A DNA stretch of 64,000 bases from an uncultured Tolumonas sp. (GCF_963556105.2 NZ_OY829944.1:305001-369000); one strand, 5' to 3'. Shown: positions 12,615 to 23,165, numbered from the stretch's first letter. Program-made: numbers and translations. The notes: generated from the sequence alone by a model not told the origin.

Positions 12615-12911
12615 ATGACCATCGAAGAAATGGAACTTGGCGCCGATCAGGCGGTGTCATTATTGAAAGCGATGGCCAACCGGCATCGACTGATCATCTT
12701 GTGTTGTCTGCAAGGTGGTGAATTATCAGTTGGTGAAATGAATCAGAAAATTGGTCTCAGTCAGTCGGCATTATCACAACACTTAGCTTTATTGCGTCGG
12801 GATAATTTGGTGAAAACCCGGAAGGAAGCTCAGACAGTTTATTATTCGCTGAGTAGCCCAGAGGTCGAGGCAATCATTGCCACGTTACACAGTTTATATT
12901 GTGCCTCGTAA
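12615..12911 (+). CDS. ArsR-family regulator, YgaV/SqrR/BigR-like
   Basis: A 98-residue winged-helix repressor. LLKAMANRHRLIILCCL and the recognition-helix segment LSQSALSQHLALLRRDNLV resemble E. coli YgaV. Cys30 (with Cys31) and a near-C-terminal Cys96 lie where YgaV, SqrR and BigR have the cysteine pair that senses persulfide or oxidation. The metal-binding motif of ArsR or SmtB is not seen. A Fur-like metal site is also absent. It has its own 77-base upstream gap with an AAGGAG site, and a terminator follows it. No sulfide-oxidation gene is adjacent, so its target is unknown. Family membership is secure, but the sulfide-sensing role is inferred. Confidence 0.8.
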   Translation: MTIEEMELGADQAVSLLKAMANRHRLIILCCLQGGELSVGEMNQKIGLSQSALSQHLALLRRDNLVKTRKEAQTVYYSLSSPEVEAIIATLHSLYCAS

Positions 12912-12934
12912 AATATTTCATCCGTGTAAAAAAC

Positions 12935-12958
12935 AAAAACCGGCCTAAGCCGGTTTTT
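12935..12958. terminator. Bidirectional terminator between the ArsR gene and rpsT
   Basis: The stem AAAAACCGGC / GCCGGTTTTT with a CTAA loop is symmetric, with A-run and T-run on opposite sides. It suits both convergent genes. Confidence 0.92.
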
Positions 12959-12984
12959 TTTGTCTGTGCAGACGCGAAGCAATA

Positions 12985-13248
12985 TTATTGCATTGCGTGA
13001 ATTTGTGCAGTCAGACGAGATTTATGACGAGCAGCCTTATTCTTGTGGATCAGGCCTTTGGTCGCCATGCGATCCAGAATTGGCTGTGCAGCCGCGAAAG
13101 CAGCCTGAGCAACAGCTTTATCACCAGATGCGATCGCTGCTACTACTTTCTTGATGAAAGTACGAGTCATAGAACGACGGCTGGCGTTGTGCTTGCGGGC
13201 TTTCTCTGCCTGGATAGCGCGCTTCTTAGCAGATTTAATGTTAGCCAA
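12985..13248 (-). CDS. rpsT: 30S ribosomal protein S20 (UUG start)
   Basis: An 87-residue, lysine- and alanine-rich S20 that begins [20 protein letters not shown] and has the E. coli length. The start codon is TTG (complement of 13246-13248) behind an AGGAGTTTTACC leader. E. coli rpsT also starts with UUG, and the poor start is part of S20 autoregulation there. S20 binds 16S rRNA during early 30S assembly. The gene is divergent from murJ, as in E. coli. Confidence 0.96.
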   Translation of the reverse strand: MANIKSAKKRAIQAEKARKHNASRRSMTRTFIKKVVAAIASGDKAVAQAAFAAAQPILDRMATKGLIHKNKAARHKSRLTAQIHAMQ

Positions 13249-13440
13249 GGTAAAACTCCTGAAAAAACGGTCTTAGCGAGTGTTATAAAAAGGCCGAGAA
13301 ATATGCATTCTCAACCCGATAAAGTCAATCGATTTGTGCAAATAACCGCCGCACTCTTATAGCCACCCAGAGCACAGATAGTTAAACTGTCGGTCGATTT
13401 TAGCAGGAATCTGGCTGCTGTACAGTTTTCGAGGTCTATC

Positions 13441-15006
13441 TTGAGCAAGAAGTTAATAAAATCTGGTCTAATGGTGACTACGGCCACCTTTGCTTCGCGT
13501 ATTTTGGGGTTGGTGCGGGATATTGCCATTGCGCATCTGCTAGGGGCGGGTGTTGCGTCAGACGTATTTTTCTTTGCTAATCGCATTCCGAATTTTATGC
13601 GTCGTTTATTTGCCGATGGAGCGTTCAATCAGGCCTTCGTTCCTGTGATGACGGAATATCGGGCCAAGGGGGATAAAGAAGGGGTTCGCGAGTTGCTGGC
13701 GGCTGCTTCCGGAACGCTTGGTGCCATCATTACTATTGTGACTATTTTGGGTGTTCTTGGCTCGACCGTGTTATCAGCCTTGTTCGGCTGGGGCTGGTTT
13801 ATGTCATGGTGGCATGGTGAGCCTAGTGGCGAGAAGTTTGAACTGGCTAGCCTGATCCTGAAAATCACCTTCCCATATCTCTGGTTTGTGACTTTTACCG
13901 CGATGTCGGGTGCTATTTTGAATACCTATGGTCGTTTTGGGGTGTCGTCATTTACTCCGACGTTTTTAAATATTGCCTTGATCGCGACCTCTTGGTGGAT
14001 TGCGCCCCATGTAAAGGAACCCGTGATGGCGCTGGCGGTGGCCACATTTGCTGGTGGTTTGCTCCAGTTGGTCTATCAGGTCCCGTATATGTGGCAAATG
14101 GGCTTTTTGGTGAAACCGAAATGGGCCTGGCATCATCCGGGTGTTGTTAAAATCAGAACACTGATGTTACCGGCGATTTTTGGTGTCTCGGTCAGTCAGA
14201 TCAACCTGATGTTTAACACCATGCTGGCCTCGTTTCTATCTACCGGCGCCATCAGCTATCTCTATTATTCGGATCGTTTACTGGAGTTCCCGCTCGGCAT
14301 GTTTGCCGTGGCGATCAGCACGGTGATTTTGCCTTCCTTATCCAAGCGTCATGTCGATGCAGCACCTGAGCTGTTTAACCAGACGATGGACTGGGGCGTG
14401 CGGATGGTGATGTTCTTAGGTTTGCCAGCCATGGCCGGTTTGATGGTGCTGCGTGAGCCGATCTTGCGCGCATTGTTTATGCGTGGCCATTTCGGCGCAC
14501 ATGAAGTCTCGATGGCAGGGGCCAGCTTGTTGGCATCATCGTGCGGTATTTTGTCGTTGATGCTGGCCCGAGTGTTGGCACCAGGTTTCCATGCACGGCA
14601 AGATACCAAGACACCGGTACGTTATGGTGTGCATTCGATGATTTCCAACATGGTGTTTAATGCCATTTTGATCTATCCGATGGGGTATATTGGCCTGGCT
14701 TTGTCGACTGCTTTATCCGGTACTGTGAACGCTATTTCGTTGTTCCAGGGGTTGTACCGACGAGGAATTTATACACCGGGCCGGGCGACCTTAGTGTTTT
14801 CTGTTCGTTTACTACTGGCTACGCTGGCAATGGTAGCGGCATTAGAATGGCTGAAAGCGCCGCTGGAACAGTGGATCGCGTGGTCGCAATGGTTCTCTGT
14901 TTGGGAGTTAACCAAACTGCTGGTGATTGGTCTCGTGACGTACATTCTCACTATGTTTGCCGTCGGGATCCGTGTACACCATTTCAAAACCGTGACAGAG
15001 GGCTGA
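13441..15006 (+). CDS. murJ: Lipid II flippase MurJ
   Basis: A 521-residue polytopic membrane protein of the MOP/MurJ family. The start of the family domain reads ASRILGLVRDIAIAHLLGAG, followed by FFFANRIPNFMRRLFADGAF. About 14 membrane segments are expected from the hydrophobic profile. It moves lipid II across the inner membrane for peptidoglycan synthesis. The start is TTG at 13441 (MSKKLIKSG) behind GAGGT; no ATG is well placed. It is upstream of ribF with a 62-base gap. Confidence 0.95.
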   Translation: MSKKLIKSGLMVTTATFASRILGLVRDIAIAHLLGAGVASDVFFFANRIPNFMRRLFADGAFNQAFVPVMTEYRAKGDKEGVRELLAAASGTLGAIITIVTILGVLGSTVLSALFGWGWFMSWWHGEPSGEKFELASLILKITFPYLWFVTFTAMSGAILNTYGRFGVSSFTPTFLNIALIATSWWIAPHVKEPVMALAVATFAGGLLQLVYQVPYMWQMGFLVKPKWAWHHPGVVKIRTLMLPAIFGVSVSQINLMFNTMLASFLSTGAISYLYYSDRLLEFPLGMFAVAISTVILPSLSKRHVDAAPELFNQTMDWGVRMVMFLGLPAMAGLMVLREPILRALFMRGHFGAHEVSMAGASLLASSCGILSLMLARVLAPGFHARQDTKTPVRYGVHSMISNMVFNAILIYPMGYIGLALSTALSGTVNAISLFQGLYRRGIYTPGRATLVFSVRLLLATLAMVAALEWLKAPLEQWIAWSQWFSVWELTKLLVIGLVTYILTMFAVGIRVHHFKTVTEG

Positions 15007-15068
15007 TCAACGGCAGCGTTCAGTATATAATCCGATAGTTTTGCAGATGTAACAGGGCTCCCGTATTT

Positions 15069-16022
15069 ATGGAATTGATCCGCGGTATTCACAATCTCCG
15101 TGCTGAACATGTCGGTTGTGTGCTCACAATTGGCAACTTTGACGGTGTGCACCGGGGTCATCAAGCCGTGTTGAGTCGTTTACAAGAACAAGCCGCTCAG
15201 CTGGGGTTGCCGTCTTGTGTGATGGTTTTTGAGCCGCAACCGCTGGAGTTTTTTGCCGGCGATAAAGCACCGGCACGCCTGAGCCGCTTGCGGGATAAAT
15301 ACGAAGCGATTGCCGCGTTAAATATTGATCGGCTGTTATGCGTTAAATTTGATCATGCGTTTGCTGAATTAACCGCGGCGGAATTTATTGAACAGATATT
15401 AGTTCACAAATTAGCGGTGCGGTTTCTGGTCATTGGCGATGATTTCCGTTTTGGCTTACAGCGCCGGGGCGATTTTGCGTTATTGGTGGAAGCAGGCAGG
15501 CAGTATGGCTTTCAGGTATTAAGTACCGATACCTTATTGCATGATCAGCAAAGAGTGAGCAGCACTTTACTGCGTGAAGCGTTACGGGAAGGCCGACTGG
15601 AGGATGTTTCCCATATGCTGGGGCATCCTTACACCATTACCGGGCGCGTTGCGCATGGCGCTAAATTAGGCCGGACGATCGGATTTCCCACCGCCAACAT
15701 TCATCTGAAGCGTTTGGTCGTGCCTGTGCAAGGGGTGTACGCCGTTCAGGTGCTGATTGCGGATGCGATCCATTTGGGGGTGGCGAATATCGGTTTTCGT
15801 CCGACGGTGAACGGCACGCGTTCACAGTTAGAAGTACATATTTTTGATTTTAAAGGCGATTTGTATGGTAAACAGCTACAAATCCAAGTTTGCCACAAAT
15901 TACGGGACGAACAGAAATTTCCTTCGTTTTCCGCATTACAAACACAGATAACAATGGATGCCCGCCAAGCCAGACAATGGTTTGGTTTGCCGGTTACCCA
16001 TGTTGAACCTGATGGAATTTAG
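15069..16022 (+). CDS. ribF: Bifunctional riboflavin kinase / FAD synthetase
   Basis: A 317-residue RibF. The N-terminal FAD synthetase has [16 protein letters not shown], and the C-terminal flavokinase has [13 protein letters not shown]. It makes FMN from riboflavin and then FAD. It lies 5 bases upstream of ileS in the widely conserved ribF-ileS-lspA order. The start ATG at 15069 gives the usual N-terminus. Confidence 0.96.
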   Translation: MELIRGIHNLRAEHVGCVLTIGNFDGVHRGHQAVLSRLQEQAAQLGLPSCVMVFEPQPLEFFAGDKAPARLSRLRDKYEAIAALNIDRLLCVKFDHAFAELTAAEFIEQILVHKLAVRFLVIGDDFRFGLQRRGDFALLVEAGRQYGFQVLSTDTLLHDQQRVSSTLLREALREGRLEDVSHMLGHPYTITGRVAHGAKLGRTIGFPTANIHLKRLVVPVQGVYAVQVLIADAIHLGVANIGFRPTVNGTRSQLEVHIFDFKGDLYGKQLQIQVCHKLRDEQKFPSFSALQTQITMDARQARQWFGLPVTHVEPDGI

Positions 16023-16027
16023 GACTG

Positions 16028-18844
16028 ATGAGCGACTATAAACATACGTTGAACCTGCCGGAAACCGCGTTTCCAATGCGTGGCGATCTAGCAAAGCGTG
16101 AGCCGGAAATGCTGAAAAGCTGGTACGAACAAGATTTGTACGGCGCGATCCGCAAAGCCAAAGCCGGTAAAAAATCATTCATTCTGCATGATGGCCCACC
16201 TTACGCGAACGGCAGTATTCATATTGGTCACTCCGTCAATAAGATCCTGAAAGACATTATTATCAAATCCAAAGGATTATCGGGTTTTGATTCCCCTTAC
16301 GTGCCGGGTTGGGATTGTCATGGTCTGCCAATCGAGCTGAAAGTGGAAGGCATGGTCGGTAAACCAGGCGAAAAGGTGACTGCAGCGGAGTTCCGCGAAG
16401 AGTGTCGTAAATATGCGAAAACTCAAGTAGAAGCACAGAAGACCGATTTTATCCGTCTGGGTGTGTTAGGTGATTGGGAACACCCGTACCTGACCATGGA
16501 TTTCAATACTGAAGCCAACATTATCCGTTCGCTGGGTAAAATCATTGCCAATGGTCATCTGCACAAAGGTTCCAAGCCTGTGCACTGGTGTACTGATTGC
16601 GGCTCTGCATTAGCCGAAGCCGAAGTGGAATATTACGACAAGAAATCACCAGCGATTGATGTACGTTTCCGTGCCGAAGATGAAGCGCTGGTAGCGGGTA
16701 AATTCGCTGCTGCTGGTGAAGGTCCATTGTCGGTGGTGATCTGGACCACCACTCCATGGACGCTGCCGGCGAACCGCGGTGTGGCGTTGCACCCTGAGCT
16801 CGACTATGTGCTGGTACAGGTCAACGGCGAACAGCCTGAACGTTTAGTGTTAGGTGCGGCGCTGTATGAATCAGTATTAGCCCGCGCCAAAATCGCTGAC
16901 TTCTCTATTTTAGGTCGTTGCGCCGGTGCCGATCTGGAACTGCTGCGCTTCCACCATCCATTCTATGATTTTACTGTCCCTGTGGTATTGGGTGACCATG
17001 TGACCACCGATTCTGGTACTGGCGCGGTACACACAGCACCAGGTCATGGTCAGGAAGACTTTGTGGTCGGTAACAAATACGGTCTGGAAGTCGCAAACCC
17101 AGTGGCAGGTAACGGCACTTATCTGGCAGATACCCCACTGTTTGCTGGCCAGCATGTCTTTAAAGCCAATGACAAAGTGGTGGATGTACTGCGTGAACAC
17201 GGTGCTCTGCTGCATCATGAAGCTTATTTGCATTCTTACCCACATTGCTGGCGCCATAAAACCCCGATCATCTTCCGCGCAACACCACAATGGTTTATCA
17301 GCATGGAACAGGCTGGTTTGCGTAAAAAAGCACTGGCGGATATCAAAGGTGTACGTTGGATCCCGGAATGGGGCCAAAACCGTATCGAAGCGATGGTTGA
17401 AAACCGTCCTGACTGGTGTATTTCCCGTCAGCGTACCTGGGGTGTGCCAATTGCCCTGTTCGTGCATAAAGAAACCCAGCAATTGCATCCACGGGCACTG
17501 GAATTGATGGAAGAAGTTGCCAAACGTGTTGAGCAGAAAGGTATTCAAGCATGGTGGGATCTGGACGCCGCAGAACTGCTGGGCGCCGAAGCCGCTGATT
17601 ATGACAAAGTGCCAGACACCTTAGACGTGTGGTTTGACTCTGGTTCTACTCACGCCTCGGTGGTGGATGTGCGTCCTGAATTTAACGGCCATAGCGCAGA
17701 CATGTATCTGGAAGGTTCTGATCAACATCGTGGTTGGTTCATGTCCTCCTTGATGATCGGTGTGGCGATGAAACATCAGGCCCCTTACCGCCAAGTGCTG
17801 ACTCACGGTTTTACCGTGGATGGTTCTGGCCGTAAGATGTCGAAATCGCTGGGTAACGTCGTGAGCCCGCAAGATGTGATGAACAAACTCGGTGCCGATA
17901 TCCTGCGTCTGTGGGTGGCGTCAACCGATTACACCGGTGAAATGACGGTTTCTGACGAGATATTGAAACGTTCTGCTGATGCGTATCGTCGTATTCGTAA
18001 TACCGCGCGTTTCTTCTTAGCTAACCTGAACGGTTTCAATCCAGAAACGGATATGGTGTCGCCAGAAGAGATGGTAGTGCTGGATCGTTGGGCCGTCGGT
18101 CGTGCGAAAGCAGTGCAAGAAGAGATCATTGCCGCGTATGAAAACTACGATTTCCACATTGTGACGCAAAAACTGATGCAGTTCTGCTCGGTGGAAATGG
18201 GTTCGTTCTATCTGGATATCATTAAAGATCGTCAATACACCGCGAAAGCCGACAGTATCGCGCGTCGCTCTTGTCAGACTGCATTGTTCCATATCGTGGA
18301 AGCGATGGTGCGTTGGTTAGCGCCAATCATGAGCTTTACCGCTGAAGAGATTTGGAAACTGTTACCAGGTCAACGCGATAAATTTGTGATGACCGGGGAG
18401 TGGTATACCGGCTTGTTTGCTATGCAAGCTGGTGAAGCATTGGATGATACGATATGGGCTGACTTGTTAGCTGTTCGTGCAGAAGTGAATAAAGCGCTGG
18501 AAGTAGCACGTAACGAAAAACTCATTGGTAGCTCATTGCAGGCAGAAGTAACCTTGTTCGCTAATGCTGAATTAGCAGCGAAACTGCATCTGCTGGCTGA
18601 TGAATTGCGTTTTGTGTTGCTGACGTCAAAAGCACTAGTGCAGGAAGTTGCTGCGCAGCCAGAAGGCGCACAAGCAACTGAAGTCGCGGGCTTATGGTTA
18701 CAAGTAGCTGTCAGCACTGCGGCGAAATGCGAACGCTGCTGGCACCATGTTGACGATGTCGGCGCACATGAAGGTCACGGTGATATTTGTGGTCGTTGTG
18801 TTACTAACGTTGCCGGAGACGGCGAAGTTCGCCGCTTTGCATGA
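16028..18844 (+). CDS. ileS: Isoleucyl-tRNA synthetase
   Basis: A 938-residue class I synthetase, the same length as the E. coli enzyme. The HIGH-type motif is in [15 protein letters not shown] (about residues 58-72) and the KMSKS loop in [10 protein letters not shown] (lysine near 603). The editing domain has [14 protein letters not shown]-terminal zinc site is made by CERCWHH and CGRCV. It follows ribF by 5 bases and overlaps lspA by four bases at ATGA. Confidence 0.98.
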   Translation: MSDYKHTLNLPETAFPMRGDLAKREPEMLKSWYEQDLYGAIRKAKAGKKSFILHDGPPYANGSIHIGHSVNKILKDIIIKSKGLSGFDSPYVPGWDCHGLPIELKVEGMVGKPGEKVTAAEFREECRKYAKTQVEAQKTDFIRLGVLGDWEHPYLTMDFNTEANIIRSLGKIIANGHLHKGSKPVHWCTDCGSALAEAEVEYYDKKSPAIDVRFRAEDEALVAGKFAAAGEGPLSVVIWTTTPWTLPANRGVALHPELDYVLVQVNGEQPERLVLGAALYESVLARAKIADFSILGRCAGADLELLRFHHPFYDFTVPVVLGDHVTTDSGTGAVHTAPGHGQEDFVVGNKYGLEVANPVAGNGTYLADTPLFAGQHVFKANDKVVDVLREHGALLHHEAYLHSYPHCWRHKTPIIFRATPQWFISMEQAGLRKKALADIKGVRWIPEWGQNRIEAMVENRPDWCISRQRTWGVPIALFVHKETQQLHPRALELMEEVAKRVEQKGIQAWWDLDAAELLGAEAADYDKVPDTLDVWFDSGSTHASVVDVRPEFNGHSADMYLEGSDQHRGWFMSSLMIGVAMKHQAPYRQVLTHGFTVDGSGRKMSKSLGNVVSPQDVMNKLGADILRLWVASTDYTGEMTVSDEILKRSADAYRRIRNTARFFLANLNGFNPETDMVSPEEMVVLDRWAVGRAKAVQEEIIAAYENYDFHIVTQKLMQFCSVEMGSFYLDIIKDRQYTAKADSIARRSCQTALFHIVEAMVRWLAPIMSFTAEEIWKLLPGQRDKFVMTGEWYTGLFAMQAGEALDDTIWADLLAVRAEVNKALEVARNEKLIGSSLQAEVTLFANAELAAKLHLLADELRFVLLTSKALVQEVAAQPEGAQATEVAGLWLQVAVSTAAKCERCWHHVDDVGAHEGHGDICGRCVTNVAGDGEVRRFA

Positions 18845-19335
18845 TGAAATTACTGACAAAAACCGGATTACGCTGGATTTGGTTGGCCGTATTGGCGATT
18901 GTGTTAGATCAAATCACCAAACTGGCAATCATGCAGCATATTCCTTACGGACACGGGGTGTATGTCACCTCGTTCTTTAATCTGGTGCATGTATATAACT
19001 TGGGGGCAGCATTTAGCTTCCTTGCGGGTGCGGAAGGCTGGCAACGCTGGTTATTTAGTGGCCTGGCGGTAGTGATCTCGGGCATTTTGCTGGTGGCGAT
19101 GGCCAGAGCTCCGGCCAAATTATCACTGACCAATGTCGCATATAGCCTGGTGATTGGTGGTGCGTTAGGAAATCTGATCGACCGTATTATCTATGGTCAT
19201 GTCGTCGATTTTCTTGATTTCCACTGGCAGGAAGTCTATCGCTTTGCCACATTCAATGTGGCGGATATGGCGATCACCTGTGGTGCGGCACTGATCATTT
19301 TGGATGGTTTTATTAAGAAACCCGTCGATAAATAA
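18841..19335 (+). CDS. lspA: Lipoprotein signal peptidase (signal peptidase II)
   Basis: A 164-residue inner-membrane aspartyl protease with four hydrophobic segments. The two catalytic aspartates are in [14 protein letters not shown] and FNVADMAI. It cuts the signal peptide of diacylglyceryl-prolipoproteins after Lgt, which is encoded at 32996-33772. The ATG overlaps the ileS stop (ATGA), so translation is probably coupled. A second ATG three bases later is equally possible. Confidence 0.96.
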   Translation: MMKLLTKTGLRWIWLAVLAIVLDQITKLAIMQHIPYGHGVYVTSFFNLVHVYNLGAAFSFLAGAEGWQRWLFSGLAVVISGILLVAMARAPAKLSLTNVAYSLVIGGALGNLIDRIIYGHVVDFLDFHWQEVYRFATFNVADMAITCGAALIILDGFIKKPVDK

Positions 19336-19360
19336 CAAGTGATTAACATCAGCTGATAAG

Positions 19361-19390
19361 ATAAGCCGGTATTTTTTGCCGGCTTTATTT
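19361..19390 (+). terminator. Terminator after lspA
   Basis: The stem AAGCCGG / CCGGCTT has a 9-base T-rich loop and TTATTTTT behind it. It separates lspA from ispH. In E. coli the same interval holds fkpB instead. Confidence 0.75.
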
Positions 19391-19412
19391 TTACGATTTT
19401 AAAGGGGACATC

Positions 19413-20342
19413 ATGAAAATTCTGTTAGCCAATCCACGCGGTTTTTGTGCCGGAGTCGATCGGGCGATCACCATTGTCAAAAATGCCCTGCATAAATTTG
19501 GCGCACCAATTTATGTTCGCCACGAAGTCGTGCACAACAAATATGTGGTGGATGAGCTGAAATCGATGGGCGCTATTTTTGTCGATGAGCTTGATGAGAT
19601 CCCTGATGGTAATACCGTGATTTTTTCTGCACACGGTGTTTCTAAGGCCGTTCGTGAAGAGGCCAAAAAACGCGGTTTACAGGTGTTTGATGCCACTTGC
19701 CCGTTGGTGAGTAAAGTCCATATGGAAGTACATCGCGCCAGCCGAAAAGGTCAGGAAGTGGTATTGATTGGGCATAAAGGCCACCCAGAAGTAGAAGGCA
19801 CGCTGGGTCAATATGATGAAACTGGTGTGGGCATGTATCTGATCGAAGATGCCTCACAGGTAGATTCACTACCGATTCAGCAGCCGGAAAATGTCAGTTT
19901 TGTCACGCAAACCACATTGAGTGTCGATGAAACCCGCGATGTGATTGATGCCCTGCGTGAAAACTTTCCTGCGATACAAGGTCCTCGCAAAGATGACATC
20001 TGTTATGCCACGCAAAATCGTCAAGATGCCGTTCGTGCGTTAGCGCCACAAGTTGATGTACTGCTGGTGGTGGGTTCTAAAAACTCATCCAACTCGAACC
20101 GGTTACGTGAATTAGCTGAACGTCTGGGTACCAAAGCCTATTTACTCGATGATGCCTCACAGTTACAAGAAGAGTGGTTTAGTAATGCCACAAGCGTTGG
20201 TGTAACTGCCGGTGCTTCGGCGCCAGAAGTGTTAGTTCAGAGCGTTATTGATCGCCTTTATCAGTTAGGCGGCAGCAATTTAGAACAGATGGATGGCGTG
20301 TTAGAAGACACTGTGTTTGAAGTGCCAGTTGAGTTGCGATAA
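19413..20342 (+). CDS. ispH: 4-hydroxy-3-methylbut-2-enyl diphosphate reductase
   Basis: A 309-residue iron-sulfur enzyme that ends the MEP isoprenoid pathway by making IPP and DMAPP. The three cluster cysteines are visible in [11 protein letters not shown] (Cys12), [12 protein letters not shown] and [11 protein letters not shown]. It keeps its place after lspA but is separated from it by a terminator. An AAAGGGGACATC leader provides the ribosome-binding site. Confidence 0.97.
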   Translation: MKILLANPRGFCAGVDRAITIVKNALHKFGAPIYVRHEVVHNKYVVDELKSMGAIFVDELDEIPDGNTVIFSAHGVSKAVREEAKKRGLQVFDATCPLVSKVHMEVHRASRKGQEVVLIGHKGHPEVEGTLGQYDETGVGMYLIEDASQVDSLPIQQPENVSFVTQTTLSVDETRDVIDALRENFPAIQGPRKDDICYATQNRQDAVRALAPQVDVLLVVGSKNSSNSNRLRELAERLGTKAYLLDDASQLQEEWFSNATSVGVTAGASAPEVLVQSVIDRLYQLGGSNLEQMDGVLEDTVFEVPVELR

Positions 20343-20528
20343 AAATCATTAAATACACACGTTCGTTTTATCGTTCAGCTCATAATTTCACCATTTAATA
20401 GTTGCGAGTTATTTTTTTATATTGCAGCATGCTCGATTGAGAATGTTTACTCGTTTTCATTGGCTATGATGGCTGTTTAACTTTACTGGTTACTACTATA
20501 ACGAGTTTGTTTTTCGCTATCAAAACAG

Positions 20529-20551
20529 CATTGTCAAGTTTTTAGACAATG
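20529..20551 (+). other. Short hairpin in the leader of the first pilin operon
   Basis: CATTGTC / GACAATG form a 7-bp stem around a 9-base loop, ending 19 bases before the fimT start. The 228-base gap between ispH and fimT is otherwise AT-rich, and no convincing promoter pair was found in it. The hairpin has no T-run suited to termination and may affect mRNA stability or translation. Confidence 0.4.
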
Positions 20552-20570
20552 GAAATAAAGAGAAATAAAA

Positions 20571-21068
20571 ATGTATTACCAACCACTCATGATTAAACCT
20601 TCATCTGCGGAAGAGGGATTCACCTTAATTGAGGTTATGGTGACGATTTCAATGGTATTGATCCTGGCTGCCATTGCAGTGCCTGGTATTTCATCTTTAG
20701 TGCAGAGTAATTCGATTGCATCTTACTCCAGTTCGATCGTGAGTAGTTTGATGCTGGCTAAATCTGAGGCTAGTAAGCGGGCATCGATAGTTACGCTTGA
20801 TGTAAATGCAAGCTGGAATAATGGATGGAGCATTAATAATGCATCACAAGCTTCTCCACTAATTCGTCAGTTTGATGGTATTCCGGCTTCTTATCAAGTG
20901 TTGTCTACGACTTTGAGCTTGGGTTTTCTGAATGATGGATCAACAAACAGAGCGACTGATTATCAAATAACGATAAAGCCAGCTAATGATTGTACTGATG
21001 ATTTAGTTCGTGTAATTACTGTCACTCCGGTCGGTAATATCAGTACAGTGAATGGCAGTTGCACATAA
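20571..21068 (+). CDS. fimT: GspH/FimT-family minor pseudopilin (set 1)
   Basis: A 165-residue prepilin. The cleavage site is EEGFTLIEVMVTISMVL, with Gly(-1), Phe(+1) and Glu(+5), and a long hydrophobic helix follows. The C-terminal part fits the GspH/FimT fold, with a cysteine pair (NDCTDD, NGSCT). PilD would cleave and N-methylate it. FimT/FimU proteins are part of the minor pilin complex that primes type IV pilus assembly. It is the first gene of a six-gene run. The ribosome-binding site is weak (AGAGAAATAAAA), and an internal ATG at 20589 is an alternative start. Confidence 0.85.
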   Translation: MYYQPLMIKPSSAEEGFTLIEVMVTISMVLILAAIAVPGISSLVQSNSIASYSSSIVSSLMLAKSEASKRASIVTLDVNASWNNGWSINNASQASPLIRQFDGIPASYQVLSTTLSLGFLNDGSTNRATDYQITIKPANDCTDDLVRVITVTPVGNISTVNGSCT

Positions 21069-21078
21069 GGGATAAATA

Positions 21079-21510
21079 ATGAGCCATAAAAATCGATGGC
21101 AGCATGGGTTTTCTTTAATTGAAGTGTTGATTTCTTTGGTGTTGCTGGGGGTTGGTTTGCTGGGAGCGATCGCCCTTCAGGCTACATCACTGAAAGAAGG
21201 GCAGGTATCAAATTATCGTAGTAATGCGACAGTGATCGCGCATTCGGTATTAGATCAGGTCCGGGCCAACAGCATGAATGCGGCAAGTTACCAAATCGCT
21301 TTAGGTGATCTTGCTCCTGTCGGAACATCTGTAGTTCAGCGCGACTTGCAAACATTCAAAAATACAGCGAGCACGTTATTACCAAATGGGAATGGAAGCA
21401 TTGATGTTACACCTGCTACTCGGCATGTGACGATAACTTTGCACTGGAGTGAAGATCGTGTGGCAAACGGCGAATCAACGCAAGAGTTTCAATATGCATC
21501 CGAATATTAA
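21079..21510 (+). CDS. pilV: Type IV pilus minor pilin PilV (set 1)
   Basis: A 143-residue prepilin with the cleavage site QHGFSLIEVLISLVLLGVG and the PilV-type continuation GLLGAIALQATSLKEGQ. The family helps prime pilus assembly at the tip with FimU, PilW, PilX and PilE. It starts 10 bases after fimT behind AAGGGATAAATA. Its 3' end overlaps the probable pilW start by 17 bases. Confidence 0.88.
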   Translation: MSHKNRWQHGFSLIEVLISLVLLGVGLLGAIALQATSLKEGQVSNYRSNATVIAHSVLDQVRANSMNAASYQIALGDLAPVGTSVVQRDLQTFKNTASTLLPNGNGSIDVTPATRHVTITLHWSEDRVANGESTQEFQYASEY

Positions 21511-22618
21511 TTATTCTGTAGATGGCTATAACACGTCGCCAGTGCGATTGGTTCGCCAGCGCGGATTTGGTTTGATTGAAGTTATGATTGCTATCATGCT
21601 TGGGTTGATCATTATTGCTGGGGTTATGAAATTATTTGTGAGTAATCATCAGACCGACGCGACCACACAAGCATTGAGTCAAATATCAGAAAATGCACGT
21701 TATGTCATGAACCGTATCAGTCGGGAAACCCGGATGGCTGGCTATAGTGGAGCTATGCGATTGACCCCAGTCAATATGCTGAATAATGCAAATAATTTAG
21801 CCTTTGATTTTGATGGTTCGATCGTAACCGGCTCGGCTGCTATTTTGGGTTATGATAATGTAAGCGGTGCTGCCTTGCCTGCCGATTTGAATGCATATAT
21901 GGGGGCTGTGGATCCAACGCCACTGGATAACACCGATGTACTGATATTACGAACGACATATGATATTCAGCCTGTCGCGTTAACCGGAAATACTACCGCT
22001 GCGGCGATCCCTGTTGTTAATAATATAGCTTCATCCCGTAGCTGCCCGACTGGTGTTGCTGTCAGCGGTATTTGTTCCGGTGATCTTCTACTGATCAGTG
22101 ATTACCGGAAAGCGCGTATTTTCCAGGCATCAGCTATATCTGCGGCTGGAGATATTACACATGTAGCAGTGGGAGATCCTGGCAATGCGATAGCAACCTG
22201 GACATTGTCTGCTGCAGATGGCCTATTTGATACTAATGCCGAAGTGATTCCCTATCAGACAGTGGGTTATTATGTGGCCACCGATCCGGCCACTGGCCAA
22301 CCTGGGTTGTTTAGAAAAGAAAATAATCAGCCAGCCAGACTACTGGTGTCTAATGTGGCTAATTTTCAACTGGAATATGGTATTGACACAAACAGTGATC
22401 GCTCTGTCGATGGGGGGTATCAGACAGCCGCAAGCGTCACTAATTGGGCAAATGTGTTATCCGTCAATATAACTCTGTTGTTAGCGGGTCAGAATAACGG
22501 AGCTGTTGACAGCGTGCAAACAAACCTGCCGTTCCCTGATGGTATTCACTCCTCCCCTGATCGCAGGTTATATAAAACGATTAACTTTACGGCTGCTCTA
22601 AGAAATCGGCTGCAGTGA
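21494..22618 (+). CDS. pilW: Type IV pilus minor pilin PilW (set 1)
   Basis: A 374-residue prepilin whose cleavage site lies in QRGFGLIEVMIAIMLGLI after a rather long leader of about 30 residues. ENARYVMNRISRETRMAGYSG is the PilW hallmark. The start at 21494 (MHPNINYS) lies inside the end of pilV. An upstream GTG in the same frame would give a still longer leader. PilW is part of the tip-priming minor pilin complex and precedes pilX and pilY1 as in Pseudomonas. Confidence 0.88.
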   Translation: MHPNINYSVDGYNTSPVRLVRQRGFGLIEVMIAIMLGLIIIAGVMKLFVSNHQTDATTQALSQISENARYVMNRISRETRMAGYSGAMRLTPVNMLNNANNLAFDFDGSIVTGSAAILGYDNVSGAALPADLNAYMGAVDPTPLDNTDVLILRTTYDIQPVALTGNTTAAAIPVVNNIASSRSCPTGVAVSGICSGDLLLISDYRKARIFQASAISAAGDITHVAVGDPGNAIATWTLSAADGLFDTNAEVIPYQTVGYYVATDPATGQPGLFRKENNQPARLLVSNVANFQLEYGIDTNSDRSVDGGYQTAASVTNWANVLSVNITLLLAGQNNGAVDSVQTNLPFPDGIHSSPDRRLYKTINFTAALRNRLQ

Positions 22619-22637
22619 CACGATGGAGGAATATATG

Positions 22638-23165
22638 ATGAATAAACACACTTTTATCAGACCCCGACTATCTTCCCCCTGCAGGCAATCTGGCATCGCG
22701 TTATTTGTATGTTTGCTGTTTACTCTGATGATTACCATGGTGGCAGTGGTGGGCATTCAGAGCGAAACGTTAAGTGAGAGAGTTGCCGCAAATGCGAGAG
22801 ATAAGACGCTAGCGTTTCAGGCAGCAGAAGCCGCTCTGCGTGATGCAGAAACATTCATGGCGAATGCAGTAGTGAATTTTAATGATGCAAATGGTTTTTA
22901 TGATTCGTCTGATGGTAGCAGAAAAGACATTAATGTGGTAGCTGGAGGCTTGCGCGTCTATCAGGGAGCTGCGTTGCCAAAATTAGTTGTACCACCCGTA
23001 ACTATCGTCGAAAAGTTGCCCGCTAATTTGTTTTCGGATGGTTCATTAGAAGCGGGCAAAGTAAAGAAAGATACACCAGATATGTATCGGATTACTGCCA
23101 GAGGACGAGGTAATTCAATCACCAGTGATGTGGTTGTGCAAAGTATTTATCGCCGACCGAATTAA
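22638..23165 (+). CDS. pilX: Type IV pilus minor pilin PilX (set 1)
   Basis: A 175-residue PilX-like protein. Its N-terminal segment is RQSGIALFVCLLFTLMITMV, with a PilX-style site lacking Glu(+5). The hallmark AFQAAEAALRDAE follows. The start at 22638 is chosen from three close ATGs because GGAGGA lies 7 bases in front. It lies between pilW and pilY1, and PilX proteins act with PilY1 at the pilus tip. Confidence 0.85.
   Translation: MNKHTFIRPRLSSPCRQSGIALFVCLLFTLMITMVAVVGIQSETLSERVAANARDKTLAFQAAEAALRDAETFMANAVVNFNDANGFYDSSDGSRKDINVVAGGLRVYQGAALPKLVVPPVTIVEKLPANLFSDGSLEAGKVKKDTPDMYRITARGRGNSITSDVVVQSIYRRPN

Noticed and set aside
16542-18717. Long antisense frames opposite ileS (up to 212 codons)
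   Set aside because: ileS is intact and strongly conserved on the plus strand; the antisense frames reflect its codon pattern.
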